From Haladaptatus salinisoli (GTDB lineage: Archaea; Halobacteriota; Halobacteria; Halobacteriales; Haladaptataceae), in NCBI RefSeq assembly GCF_020614375.1, contig NZ_CP085328.1, positions 1 to 64,000 on the forward strand: a DNA stretch of 64,000 bases, written 5' to 3'. The translations under genes and the position numbers were made by a program. The number at the start of each line of letters is the position of its first letter. Position 1 is the first letter of the stretch. Of this stretch, positions 53,386 through 62,451 are shown piece by piece. The notes beneath the pieces are model-generated. The model saw nothing but the letters and a program-made list of their open reading frames with translations. It was not told where the DNA came from and did not search any database.

Positions 53386-54639
53386 CTAATCGTCTGCGGG
53401 TACGGCATGTGGGCCGTGGCTCTCAGCGACGCGAAATCCTACGAGGGCTGCGCCTGTCCATGCGAGGGAGCTCGCGGCGATGAACGTCGTCTCGAAGCCG
53501 ACAACCATCGCAGAGATGCCGAACAGCGGCGGCCCAACCATCCCACCAAGCCCACGGGCAGTCGACCGGAGGCCGATGAGTTCGGACTCACGTTCGACCG
53601 GCGCGACATCGCCGATGAAGGCTATGATACCAGTCTGGAGAGCAGAAAACGCTGCACCCAGAGCGAACAACCCTACTCCGGCGATGAGCACGCGAAAGAA
53701 AAGCAAGTCCGGAAGCGTCGCAAGTCCGAGGAAGAATGAGTAGAATCCGCTTCCCGCAAGGCCGACGACGATGAGTTGCTTCCGACCGATGTCGTCGGCA
53801 AGCCGTCCCATCAGATACATTCCGCCGATTTGGACGGCAGGATTTATTGCGAGAAGGATACCCATCATAAATGGGGAGACGCCGACGTTCGAAACGAGGT
53901 AGACGGGGAGCAGGCTCGTCATCCCGAGGACAGTCAAGCTCCGGAGGAAAGAGGCGACGTATAGCCACTGGAGACCGTTCGTCCGCAGGTGATCGATGCC
54001 TGTGGTCGGAAGAAGCCGGCGAATTGTGTATTGTGCGATATGGCTTACGGTGATCTTGCGATTATGGTCGGGTGTCGGATCCTCGATAACGAGACAGGCG
54101 ACGGCGACAATGGCCGAGAATACAGCGAGTAGGAGGTAGACGGTTGAGCGAGCGAACAGTTCGATGAGCGCTCCGGAGGCGAATTGGCCGAGCATGAAGC
54201 CGACCGCAGCGGCGCTCGAGAACAATCCGACGGCTCGACCACGCCCTGCGTCGCCACCCTGCTCACTGACGACCGTCAGCATCACCGGTAGGAATCCAGC
54301 CGCGAAGATAGCGAATAGGGTGCGGAAGCCGAGCGATCCCAACACACCGTCGACGAACGTTAGCGGGAAGACGGCGGCGGCTGCTAGTGCCGCCGAGAGG
54401 ACGAGAACTGCCCGGCGGCGGCCTGTCACGTCCGCGATCGCGCCCCAAACCGGGGAGAACACCATTAGACCAAAGAAGAACGTCGCCGTCACTAGGCTGA
54501 CGGCGAGGGGCGTTCCGACGCGGCCGACGTAGATGGCCATGACGGTACCCATCAGAATAGTAGCACCCTTATTGGCAGCAGCTGCCACCGCAATAGCTAT
54601 GTTCTGTCCGCTAGTCTGTCCTGTCGAACCGAACTTCAC
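53386..54639 (-). CDS. MFS transporter
   Basis: The 417-residue protein has 12 predicted helices. It starts GQNIAIAVAAAANKGATILM and carries the MFS loop 2-3 motif (GAIADVTGRRRAVL) and a related loop 8-9 motif (MGRLADDIGRKQLIVV). Such carriers are often sugar- or acid-proton symporters or drug efflux pumps. Its position, five bases from a truncated enolase-type gene and in the same direction, argues for uptake of a sugar acid. It converges on the Lut fusion gene. Confidence 0.88.
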   Translation of the reverse strand: MKFGSTGQTSGQNIAIAVAAAANKGATILMGTVMAIYVGRVGTPLAVSLVTATFFFGLMVFSPVWGAIADVTGRRRAVLVLSAALAAAAVFPLTFVDGVLGSLGFRTLFAIFAAGFLPVMLTVVSEQGGDAGRGRAVGLFSSAAAVGFMLGQFASGALIELFARSTVYLLLAVFSAIVAVACLVIEDPTPDHNRKITVSHIAQYTIRRLLPTTGIDHLRTNGLQWLYVASFLRSLTVLGMTSLLPVYLVSNVGVSPFMMGILLAINPAVQIGGMYLMGRLADDIGRKQLIVVGLAGSGFYSFFLGLATLPDLLFFRVLIAGVGLFALGAAFSALQTGIIAFIGDVAPVERESELIGLRSTARGLGGMVGPPLFGISAMVVGFETTFIAASSLAWTGAALVGFRVAESHGPHAVPADD

Positions 54640-54643
54640 AGCG

Positions 54644-55093
54644 TTACCACCTGGGTTTGTTCCGCAACCAATTCGATCGGTCGATGTCGTCCATTGCCTC
54701 TGCGTACTCCGTCGCCGTTGACTTAACCGGGGAGTACGCTAGCGGGTCGGATTCTTCGTACTTTTGGCGGGGGCGCTCCAGACTGCAGACCGGTTCATTT
54801 AGTGCTCGGCCGATGAGGTCGTGGAGGGCCATGTCGATTGCACCGTAGACCGTGTTTTGAAGTTTCAGTTCTAAAGGTCTGCGCTCGAAGGGATTCATCC
54901 CTTTGACGAGATTACGAACCCTATTCAGGGCTTCACTTTGATCTCTGTATGTTTCCCCGAGGCCAACCTCACCGTCAATCGTCGTGAGCCGAACCAGTGC
55001 TCGTGCCGCAATGTCGCTATATCCTCCCCACGAGTTTCGGAGACGGGGTTCTCGATAGGCAGCCGGGATAACTTCTACGTTAGTAACGTGCAT
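54644..55093 (-). pseudogene. Truncated enolase-superfamily gene (amino-terminal domain only)
   Basis: The 149-residue frame starts MHVTNVEVIPAAYREPRLRN and follows the enolase capping domain (EVGLGETYRDQSEALNRVRN, LIGRALNEPVCSLERPR). It ends at RNKPRW where the barrel with all catalytic residues should begin or continue. It is most similar in style to the glucarate dehydratase-like group. It would have no activity. The stop lies five bases before the MFS start, so the gene lost its second half while the operon stayed. Confidence 0.65.
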
Positions 55094-55154
55094 ATGGTGT
55101 CTGTTGTCGTATCTATTATTAATTCTCCCCCTCGAAATTGATCTTCTGTTTCAT

Positions 55155-55191
55155 CTTGCCTAAAGGCAAGTCTTTTAGTGAGTTCTAAAAG
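55155..55191. promoter_or_regulatory. Two adjacent palindromes in a divergent promoter
   Basis: CTTGCC, TAAA, GGCAAG at 55155-55170 is followed by CTTTTAG, six bases, CTAAAAG at 55172-55191. The second ends 17 bases before the DapA-type start codon. The arms TTTAG/CTAAA are like those of the IclR operators at 27180 and 27332, so one regulator may serve both. Confidence 0.55.
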
Positions 55192-55208
55192 CATGATTAT
55201 TGATAGCA

Positions 55209-56132
55209 ATGACCTATGAGCCTTTGAAGGACGATCTCCGAGACGTTGCCTTCACGAATCCGACGCCGTTCGACGAGGATGGCGAGATGGTTCTCCATGA
55301 CGAACTGGCGTCGAACATCGAATACGTCCGGAATGCTGGCGCTCGTCTAATCGTTCCCTGTGGCAACACCGGCGAGTACTACTCCCTCTCGAACGACGAG
55401 CGAGTTGCTGTCGTCGAGACAACAACGGAAGCCTTCGAAGGTGCTGGATCCGTCGTCGGTGGCGTCGGGGGAAGCACGAAGAACGCAAAGATGCTCGCCG
55501 ACCGCTACGCAGATGTAGGGGCTGACGCTATCATGGTAATGCACCCGGTTCACACCTACATGCACGAAGATGGCATTCTTGACTACTACCGATCGCTCGT
55601 CGACCACACGGATCTTGGTGTCGTCCTCTATAAGCGTGGAGCAGAACTCACCCACGAGCATATTCGCGCACTCTCAGAACGTGAGAATGTGGTTGCGGTC
55701 AAATATGCAGTTGGTGATCTCTCGGCGTTCTCGAAGGGCGTCCGAACAACTCCCGGAGATATTGTTTGGATCAATGGCATTGCCGAACGATTCGCTCCCT
55801 CGTTCCACGTGGAAGGTGCCGAGGGCTTTACGACGGGTATTGGAAACTTCATCCCGCAGAAGGTTCTTACCCTTCAGGAAGCGCTCGATGATGGTGATCT
55901 GACGCGTGCGAAGAAAATCCGCGACCTGCTCCGGCCATACGAGGATCTTCGCGAAGAAACCGGTTCGAACAACCGCTTTAGCTCGGCAAACAACGTTCCC
56001 GCCGTCAAGTACGGTCTCGAACTTGCAGGTCAATACGGCGGTTCCGTCCGTGAACCACTGGTCGCACTCTCAGAAGATGACCAAAAGCGCGCAGAAGAGT
56101 ATTACGAGGTCATTTCCGATGCATCACTGTGA
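55209..56132 (+). CDS. DapA-family lyase/aldolase (2-keto-3-deoxy sugar acid type)
   Basis: I start at MTYEPLKDD (55209; TTG at 55200 is possible), giving 307 residues. The TIM barrel has the GxxGE motif (CGNTGEYYSL), Tyr141 (VVLYKRG), and the Schiff-base Lys165 (VVAVKYAVGD). Members cleave or dehydrate 2-keto acids with a lysine imine, such as KDG/KDGal aldolase or 5-dehydro-4-deoxyglucarate dehydratase. Lysine synthesis is unlikely here. The stop codon TGA lies in GTGAACTACC, the same sequence found at the end of the TnpB relic at 23103, so an insertion may have supplied the stop and altered the last residues. Confidence 0.85.
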   Translation: MTYEPLKDDLRDVAFTNPTPFDEDGEMVLHDELASNIEYVRNAGARLIVPCGNTGEYYSLSNDERVAVVETTTEAFEGAGSVVGGVGGSTKNAKMLADRYADVGADAIMVMHPVHTYMHEDGILDYYRSLVDHTDLGVVLYKRGAELTHEHIRALSERENVVAVKYAVGDLSAFSKGVRTTPGDIVWINGIAERFAPSFHVEGAEGFTTGIGNFIPQKVLTLQEALDDGDLTRAKKIRDLLRPYEDLREETGSNNRFSSANNVPAVKYGLELAGQYGGSVREPLVALSEDDQKRAEEYYEVISDASL

Positions 56133-56450
56133 ACTACCCCACTCTATGTGCCTCACACGTTAAGGGTGGGGCTTCCTGCTTCGAGAATGTACTCTGCAGG
56201 GACCGAAGCGGTTCCCGTAGGAGCACGGTCTCCATAGGTATTGATCCGGGGCGTCCCGCTTCGATATCTGCGTTCTTCAACCCGAAAACCAAGATATTTT
56301 ACACCGTGTTCCAGTTCCTCTTCGTTGTGACTCCACACGACGGACAGGAGTGCTCGCGTACCCAGCGTGGCTTATCGGACGACACGCCACACGCCACGTA
56401 CTGCTTGGTCGTTCCTCGTGGGTTGACAGCGACGTTGGGTCACTTTTATA
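56133..56450 (-). pseudogene. tnpB: TnpB C-terminal relic adjoining the DapA-type gene
   Basis: The leftward sequence keeps VAVNPRGTTKQY, ACGVSSDKPRWVREHSCPSC and GV, then decays (NTV-stop-NILVFGLKN). Its end, AEYILEAGSPTLNV, matches the tail of the relic at 23103 (VVEAGSPTLKR), and the hairpin CCCCAC/GTGGGG (56137-56142, 56166-56171) fits the guide-RNA end. Nothing functional is left. The chaperonin-type gene on the other side begins 26 bases beyond, so this scar separates two gene blocks. Confidence 0.7.
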
Positions 56451-56475
56451 CCACCTAATCACCAAGCACCCGACA

Positions 56476-58158
56476 ATGGACGTTGGTAACACGGATCTCG
56501 ATATAGAAGATGTTGATAAGACCGAGTGGACGATACAAGACGAGGAAGCACGTGAGCACATCCGCCGATCAACGGACGAAATCGCCTCGCTTGTCCGCTC
56601 TACAATTGGTCCTTACGGGTTAGAGAAACTCATCGAGACTTACGACTACCAGAACCAACCAGAAGTCGTCCTTGCGGCGGACGCAGACCAAATTCTCGCC
56701 GCAGTCGAACGCGGAGACGGCTTCAACGAACCGGTCGCTGCGTTGTTCGTCGATGCAGTCGACTCGATGCAGCGAGGACTAGGTGATGGAACCGCAACGG
56801 CGCTCGTTCTTACAGATGCACTTATCAAGAGGGGATTCGATCTTATAAAAGACGGTATCCATCCAAGTGCAGTTATCGTTGGCTATTCGATAGCCGCAAA
56901 TCGAGCTGGCAAGGTGCTCGACGACTTCGCTCGGGAGTGTCCCCTTGACGACCACCAATTGCTCCGCCAAGTCGCAAGCACAGCAATGACCATTGATCTC
57001 GATGATGCGGCACGGTTCCAGTATGCAGAACAAGTGGCTGACGCCATCGTTGGACTCGCTGAGGCAACGGACGGCCAGTGGCTTAACACTGATGACGTGG
57101 ATGTCATCGCCGACACCGGTGTCGAAGAGCATCTGTACCGTGGCGTTATTGTCCAACGCCACCCTTCTCCCATCCAAGAGGACGAAGACTCACTTGCTGC
57201 GTTCGATTGGACACCCACCGTTAAGGATACTCTCGAAGATGCGACGGTGGCGATTATGGATAGTGAGGTGTCCTTCGGGAAGACTGCGACATCGCTCGAG
57301 GAGACGCGACTCTCCTCGCTGAACACCCTCAAACAGCAACAGAGGGCGCTCGTCAACAGCCGAGAAGCATTTGCCGACCATCTCGCCACGCTTGAGGTAG
57401 ATGTATTTATCTCACAGGAAGACATCGACGATGACGTTCGAAGTGCCCTTGAGCGGGAAGGAATTACAGTTATCGACCGCGTTCAATATCCAAAATCGGA
57501 CATTACCCGTTTAGCACGGGCGACAGATGCCTCGGTCGTTTCGCACATCGATGATTTCACACCGGATATGCTTGGAACCGCCGGCCGCGTACGTGAGTTG
57601 ATCCTCTCGGACGAGAAGTGGATCATCTTCGACGAATGTGAGGGCAGTGTCTTCTCTCTCGTTGTATCGGCCGACACAGCGTTTGCGGCGACCGAGCACG
57701 AGCGTATCGTCTCGAATGCTCTTGAGGTCACCACGATGGCAGCAATCGATCAGCAGGTAATTCCAGGTGCGGGCGCTCCGGCCGCCGCTATCGCAAGTGA
57801 TCTGCGCCAGTACTCTCGAACGATTGCTGAGCGGGAACAACTGGCTGTAGAGGCGTTCGCCGATGCCCTCGAGGACTTCCTGAGGTTACTCAGCGAAAAC
57901 GCGGGATTCGACCCGATCGACGTCGTGACGACTCTCCGGAATGCGCACGCCGACGATTCAGTCGTCCCACTCGGCATGAACTTCACATCCGGAGAGATCA
58001 TGGATGCCTGGGAGGCTGGCGTTGTTGAACCTCGGCGAGTGTTCTCGCAAGCGATCGAGACCGCCTGCTCGACCACCGAGCAGCTATTAACCGTCGACAC
58101 TATCTTATACCCAAATGTCAATCTAGAGTCGTTTTCACCCGAGATAGAGCACGATTAA
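56476..58158 (+). CDS. Divergent group II chaperonin (thermosome/CCT-like), paralogue A
   Basis: I start at MDVGNTDLDI (56476), giving 560 residues; upstream frame is TnpB relic. Thermosome landmarks are GPYGLEK (45-51), an aligned Asp70 (AADADQIL where others have NDGATIL), GDGTATAL (103-110), HPSAVIVGY, the apical region (about 200-380), and the C-terminal intermediate/equatorial return with GMNFTSGEIMDAWEAGVVEP and LLTVDTIL. Standard chaperonins have ER-x-x-x-D-A-L near the second hinge; here Asn414 replaces the Asp (ERIVSNAL), which I associate with ATP hydrolysis. It may therefore bind but not hydrolyse ATP. It converges, overlapping four bases, with paralogue B. Confidence 0.82.
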   Translation: MDVGNTDLDIEDVDKTEWTIQDEEAREHIRRSTDEIASLVRSTIGPYGLEKLIETYDYQNQPEVVLAADADQILAAVERGDGFNEPVAALFVDAVDSMQRGLGDGTATALVLTDALIKRGFDLIKDGIHPSAVIVGYSIAANRAGKVLDDFARECPLDDHQLLRQVASTAMTIDLDDAARFQYAEQVADAIVGLAEATDGQWLNTDDVDVIADTGVEEHLYRGVIVQRHPSPIQEDEDSLAAFDWTPTVKDTLEDATVAIMDSEVSFGKTATSLEETRLSSLNTLKQQQRALVNSREAFADHLATLEVDVFISQEDIDDDVRSALEREGITVIDRVQYPKSDITRLARATDASVVSHIDDFTPDMLGTAGRVRELILSDEKWIIFDECEGSVFSLVVSADTAFAATEHERIVSNALEVTTMAAIDQQVIPGAGAPAAAIASDLRQYSRTIAEREQLAVEAFADALEDFLRLLSENAGFDPIDVVTTLRNAHADDSVVPLGMNFTSGEIMDAWEAGVVEPRRVFSQAIETACSTTEQLLTVDTILYPNVNLESFSPEIEHD

Positions 58159-59735
58159 TGCATACTTCCAGATCCTGGATCAGGTACGTCAACGCCGGTC
58201 GTTTCACCTTTTTCCCCAAGGTCAGACGCTGCTAGTTGCTCGTCGATTCGTATAAGTTGAACGGCGAGATCCGTAGCGACGGTAAACGTCGCGCGAACTT
58301 GTTCCGGCGGATCGACGAGTGAATCGTCGGCGAGTACGTCCCGGGTTTCGCCAAGGATAGAGTCGACGCCATAGGTGTCCCGTCCTTCAGTATGTGCGAC
58401 GATAAGTTGGATGATTGCCTCCCAACCATCTGCGCCACCGTTTCGGGCGAGCGCGCGCGGGACAGTAGAAAGGGCCACAGCGAAGGCCTCTACAGCCAAT
58501 TGTTCCCGTCCCGAGATCGATCGGGCGTGCTTTTTGACGGCTTGGGAGGCCCCAATTACGGCTGCACCGCCGCCGGGAACAACGGTTTTACTATCGCGCG
58601 CGCTTGCTGCTGCGAACAGCGCGCGTTCCACGGACGCTTTGAATTCGGAAGTTGCACGTGGATCGGGAGCTCGACAGAAGAGAGTATAGACTGATTTCGT
58701 TCGACCCTCGACGTGAACCATATCAGTTCCCGCATGCCGCCGCACATTGATATCCCCTTGTCCAAGGGACTCAGCAGAGACGTCCTTGAGCGACGGAACA
58801 ACCGTCGCTCCGGTCGCACGAGCGATTCGGCCAAGGTCGCCATCATCGACCTGTGGTACGGCGAGGACGCCCCGGTTTGCAAGAAAATTTACGACTCGTT
58901 CGTTTACCGCCATCGAGGTGAAAATAACGTTACAACCCGCATCGACGGCTGTGGTGAGTGTCTCACGGAACTGCGCCCGTTCGTGCTCGCTAAGAGCGTT
59001 CCGAGTCTCAAAGGAGTCTACGTGAAATTGAGTCTTACTTGAGGAACCAGTTCCGCCGACGTTTGGGACATCAAGTGTGGTCGTGAGGACGGCCACGCCG
59101 GCGTGGTTGACCGATCGCGGCATTGTTTCCACAGCGGGGTTGAGGTCAAGAACGACCCCAGGGACGAGTTGCGTCTCGGCCTGTGCTCCGCCAATGCGAG
59201 AGGTGACCTTGACCGATTGATCGACCGATTTTTGGTCAGATTCGGCAACCTCGTCGAGAACCTCTGTGATATACTGAGCAATCATTGTGTGCTTACTCAC
59301 GTCACGCGTGCCCGTAAGAGCAGTCCGTGCGACAGCAGCCGTGCCGAACTCATCAAGAGGTCTGGCGTACTGATCCAGGTACTCACTCGCGACGTTCATC
59401 GCCTCACGGTAGCCGCGCTCGATGACGGTTGGGTGACACCCCTGATCAAGAAGCCGATTTGCCTCCTTCAGGAGCCCCCCTAGGATCGTAATAGCGGTTG
59501 CTGCTCCGTCCCCGTGTTCCTTAGAGAAGTCGGACACAGCTGTTGTGAGGAGCGAGACCGCGGGATTTGACACGTCCAAACGTTCGATTATCTCGGAACC
59601 CGACGATGTTGTTGTGACTGTTCCGTTAGCCTCGATGATCATCTTGTTTGCCCCGAAGGGACCGAGCGACGACTGGACGATATCACACACTGTCTGAATG
59701 TCGCGCGTGATCGAGGTTTCTTTTTCGTTGGTCAT
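58155..59735 (-). CDS. Divergent group II chaperonin (thermosome/CCT-like), paralogue B
   Basis: The 526-residue protein has GPFGANKMIIEANGTV (from 25), GDGAATAITILGGLL (75-89), HPTVIERGY, a shortened apical part, VVPGGGAA (385-392) and the C-terminal YGVDSILGE and LIRIDEQL. The NDGATIL motif is TTSSGSEII, so the nucleotide-site Asp is lost, and the ER-x-x-x-D-A-L position reads SVERALFAA with Arg371 for Asp. Both changes argue against ATP hydrolysis. It lacks the Gly-rich tail of bulk thermosome subunits. Together with paralogue A it could form a mixed ring or assist specific clients. It is divergent from the second ABC operon. Confidence 0.82.
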   Translation of the reverse strand: MTNEKETSITRDIQTVCDIVQSSLGPFGANKMIIEANGTVTTTSSGSEIIERLDVSNPAVSLLTTAVSDFSKEHGDGAATAITILGGLLKEANRLLDQGCHPTVIERGYREAMNVASEYLDQYARPLDEFGTAAVARTALTGTRDVSKHTMIAQYITEVLDEVAESDQKSVDQSVKVTSRIGGAQAETQLVPGVVLDLNPAVETMPRSVNHAGVAVLTTTLDVPNVGGTGSSSKTQFHVDSFETRNALSEHERAQFRETLTTAVDAGCNVIFTSMAVNERVVNFLANRGVLAVPQVDDGDLGRIARATGATVVPSLKDVSAESLGQGDINVRRHAGTDMVHVEGRTKSVYTLFCRAPDPRATSEFKASVERALFAAASARDSKTVVPGGGAAVIGASQAVKKHARSISGREQLAVEAFAVALSTVPRALARNGGADGWEAIIQLIVAHTEGRDTYGVDSILGETRDVLADDSLVDPPEQVRATFTVATDLAVQLIRIDEQLAASDLGEKGETTGVDVPDPGSGSMH

Positions 59736-59785
59736 GGTTGATAGTGTGTGGCACTGCTCTTATGTTTGTTGTAGAATCCATTCTT

Positions 59786-59824
59786 GAGAACTTGATTCTC
59801 ATTCTTCCATCTATTTGGAAGAAT
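59786..59824. promoter_or_regulatory. Two adjacent palindromes between the chaperonin and ABC promoters
   Basis: GAGAA, CTTGA, TTCTC at 59786-59800 is followed at once by ATTCTTCC, eight bases, GGAAGAAT at 59801-59824. They lie between the divergent starts at 59735 and 59893. They could couple control of the chaperonin gene to the ABC system. Confidence 0.55.
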
Positions 59825-59892
59825 AATTAAGGACCAATAAATTTGGGTTGGGGCAAAGCTTAATAGCATATCATTTCCAACTGTACAAGGGT

Positions 59893-61413
59893 ATGCCAGA
59901 AAGTGACATGCTGCGCGATGACAATGAAAACGAGTCAACTACAAGACGAACTTTCATGAAAGGTGCGGGGGCTACGGCGGCTGCAGGCGCTCTTGGTGGC
60001 CTCGCTGGTTGTTCTAGCAATAATGGTGGCGGCGATACCCCCGGAAACAATAATGGAGGAAGTCAGGCGTCAATGACCGTCAACTTCGTTTCTGGGATGG
60101 CCGCAGAGAACTCTGACATTCGGAGCCACTATCAGAAGTCCATGAAGGACTTCGCGAAAAAGAACGGTAAGGTCAACGTCAACCTACAGGCCGTTTCCTA
60201 CGGGGATATTAAAACGAAGTTGTCATCGACCGTCAACGCCGGTAATCCGCCGGCGATCGCCGAGGGTGGCGCGCTCGGCCTAAAGTTCTACAACCAAGGG
60301 AAGGTGCCGGATCACAAACCATTCTTCGACAAAACAGACAGTCTCCCGGACGACCTCACCTCAGCGAACAAGAACTCTGCACAGTTCCGCGGGAAGTACT
60401 GGTCCGGCGGTGCCCAGCGCCATACAAGCAGCAACCTAGGTATCAACGTTCAGGCGTTCAAGAAGGCGGGCGTCACCAACCCAAAGAAGGATTTGGCGAC
60501 GTGGAGTCAGTTTTACGACTATCTTGAGAAAATCGACAAAAACCAGGACATCACCGCTTGGGAGGAGACGGGTGTCTATAATGACCTTGAATCCTACTGG
60601 GGTGAGGCACGTACTGCCTACACTGGCGGAACCGACCCATGGCTTCGTGGCAATCCAAAGGATCCGACTATCGTCGTCGGAAGCAACCACAAGGACGCAC
60701 CGAAGACGGACGGTATGATCAAAAACTGCATCAAACTCGCACGAAAGTTCTCGAGCAACAAGTCCGCCTCACGGGGGGACGAGGAGATTCCTTCACTCAT
60801 GCTCACGAACCGCGTCGCGTCCTTCATGTACGCGACACCAACGGCCAACCGCTGGCGACAAGTCAAGTCGGACGTCAAGTTCGGTTGGAAGGGCGGTAAC
60901 GGGGACGTCATGCTGCTTCCCAACCCAAAACTCGACCCAGAATACGGGGCAAAGGTCGGAATCCCGGAACTTGAGGGTGTTTCTGGCGAACATGGCGGTC
61001 ATGTTTGGTCACTCGAACAGCAGACATCCATCTTCGACGTCAGTAAGAAGAAACAGCAAGCCGCGTGGGATCTCAACGTCTACATGCTCACGGATAAGGA
61101 CTTCGCCCTTCCTGCATGGGGTAAGTACTACGAAGCGATCCCCGGCACCACGTCGATGGGGAAGAAGCTCCTCAAAAACTACGGTGACAAGCTCACATCA
61201 TGGACGACGAATGCAATTGACAGTGTGAACAAGTACGGTCCCCAGTATGCCACGACCGGGGCATCATGGGACGTGAAGGGAACCAGCGATATCCGCTGGA
61301 ACAACATTAACAAGACCATCTCGTCGAGCATTGCTGGACAGCTCTCTCCCCAGGAAGTACCCAAGAAAATTAATCAGAATATCAAGAAGACGCTGAAGGA
61401 ACAGAACAAGTGA
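59893..61413 (+). CDS. ABC importer substrate-binding lipoprotein (family 1 sugar type), system 2
   Basis: I start at MPESDMLRDD (59893), giving 506 residues. A Tat signal (TTRRTFMKGAGATAAAGALG) leads to the lipobox LAGC and a linker of Asn and Gly. The mature fold is a family 1 solute-binding protein (MTVNFVSGMAAENSDIRSHY, PKKDLATWSQFYDYLEKI). It is divergent from chaperonin paralogue B and heads a second complete importer operon. It is a different subtype from the system 1 binding protein and the ligand is unknown. Confidence 0.87.
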   Translation: MPESDMLRDDNENESTTRRTFMKGAGATAAAGALGGLAGCSSNNGGGDTPGNNNGGSQASMTVNFVSGMAAENSDIRSHYQKSMKDFAKKNGKVNVNLQAVSYGDIKTKLSSTVNAGNPPAIAEGGALGLKFYNQGKVPDHKPFFDKTDSLPDDLTSANKNSAQFRGKYWSGGAQRHTSSNLGINVQAFKKAGVTNPKKDLATWSQFYDYLEKIDKNQDITAWEETGVYNDLESYWGEARTAYTGGTDPWLRGNPKDPTIVVGSNHKDAPKTDGMIKNCIKLARKFSSNKSASRGDEEIPSLMLTNRVASFMYATPTANRWRQVKSDVKFGWKGGNGDVMLLPNPKLDPEYGAKVGIPELEGVSGEHGGHVWSLEQQTSIFDVSKKKQQAAWDLNVYMLTDKDFALPAWGKYYEAIPGTTSMGKKLLKNYGDKLTSWTTNAIDSVNKYGPQYATTGASWDVKGTSDIRWNNINKTISSSIAGQLSPQEVPKKINQNIKKTLKEQNK

Positions 61414-61468
61414 ACGCTTACATTGATCACTCGTCACTTGTTTCAAACTGGTAATCCATATCTTTTTT

Positions 61469-62449
61469 ATGGGTCGAATCCAGGGTATGGATAACATGGC
61501 GCAAGCAGCACAAAGTGCCGAAGAGATCCGACGTAAGTATGGGTTGACTGAGGAGTCGCTCTGGAATCGTCTGAAGCGGAACTGGACGGGATACCTCTTT
61601 ATCCTCCCGACGTTCGTGATGTTCACGTTACTATTTTATATTCCGATGATACAAGGGGTGTGGCTGACGTTCACGAACGCCCAGCTTGGCGGTGCGGGCT
61701 CTTCGAATTTCATTGGGCTCGATAACTACATGTGGATGATCACAAACGATCTATTCGTATTCGCGCTTGGCTGGTCCATCGTCTTCGTCTTCGCGACAAC
61801 GCTTCTCCAACTTGTGCTTGGCATGCTCGTGGCTGTCCTCTTGAGCGAAATTAAAGAAGGCCCTCGGGAATGGCTAAGTGCAATCATTATGTCTCCATAC
61901 TTCTCGGCGCCACTTGCAGGTGGTGTCGTGTGGATGTGGTTCTTGAGCCCTGATTTCGGATTCATGAACATGTTTCTATCCGATATCGGGATACAGAACC
62001 CACCGACGTTCCTCTCCCAAGGGCTTTGGCCCTATATCTCTATGATCATCGCACAGGCCTGGCACGACTTCGGCTATGCAGGAATCATTTACTCGGCGGC
62101 CGTCATCAATATTCCAAGTGAACAGTATGAAGCTGCCGCACTCGCGGGTGCGGGGCGTCTGCGCCGGTTCCGTGATGTCACCCTTCCTCATCTCGTCACC
62201 CCGACGATTATCGTCCTCGCGCTACGTACCGCGTGGAACATTGCCGAGTTCGCCCAGCCGTTCGAATTGACCGGTGGAGGACCAGGAACTCGCACTATGC
62301 TTTTGAGCATCCTCACGTATGAAGTAGCCTACGTAAGACTCAACTTCGCACGTGCCTACACTATCGGAATGGTGATGATCGTGCTGGCGATGAGCGCCGC
62401 CATCTTCTACGTGACCGTGATAAACGAAGAGGAGGATCTCTATCTATAG
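61469..62449 (+). CDS. ABC importer permease (MalF/UgpA type), system 2
   Basis: The 326-residue protein (start at 61469; MDNMAQAA at 61487 is an alternative) has six helices beginning GYLFILPTFVMFTLLFYIP. The EAA loop is SEQYEAAALAGAGRLRRFRD, then VTLPHL. It forms the channel with the next permease, which begins two bases after its stop. A basic stretch (WNRLKRNW) precedes the first helix. Confidence 0.9.
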   Translation: MGRIQGMDNMAQAAQSAEEIRRKYGLTEESLWNRLKRNWTGYLFILPTFVMFTLLFYIPMIQGVWLTFTNAQLGGAGSSNFIGLDNYMWMITNDLFVFALGWSIVFVFATTLLQLVLGMLVAVLLSEIKEGPREWLSAIIMSPYFSAPLAGGVVWMWFLSPDFGFMNMFLSDIGIQNPPTFLSQGLWPYISMIIAQAWHDFGYAGIIYSAAVINIPSEQYEAAALAGAGRLRRFRDVTLPHLVTPTIIVLALRTAWNIAEFAQPFELTGGGPGTRTMLLSILTYEVAYVRLNFARAYTIGMVMIVLAMSAAIFYVTVINEEEDLYL

Positions 62450-62451
62450 CC

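Noticed and set aside
55209..56132. Dihydrodipicolinate synthase for lysine synthesis
   Set aside because: The family fits, but all neighbours are sugar-acid genes and no other lysine or diaminopimelate gene is present, so a keto-sugar-acid role is more likely.
56350..56475. Amino-terminal extension of chaperonin paralogue A
   Set aside because: This part of the frame lies in the TnpB relic on the other strand and has no chaperonin similarity; the ATG at 56476 is the natural start.
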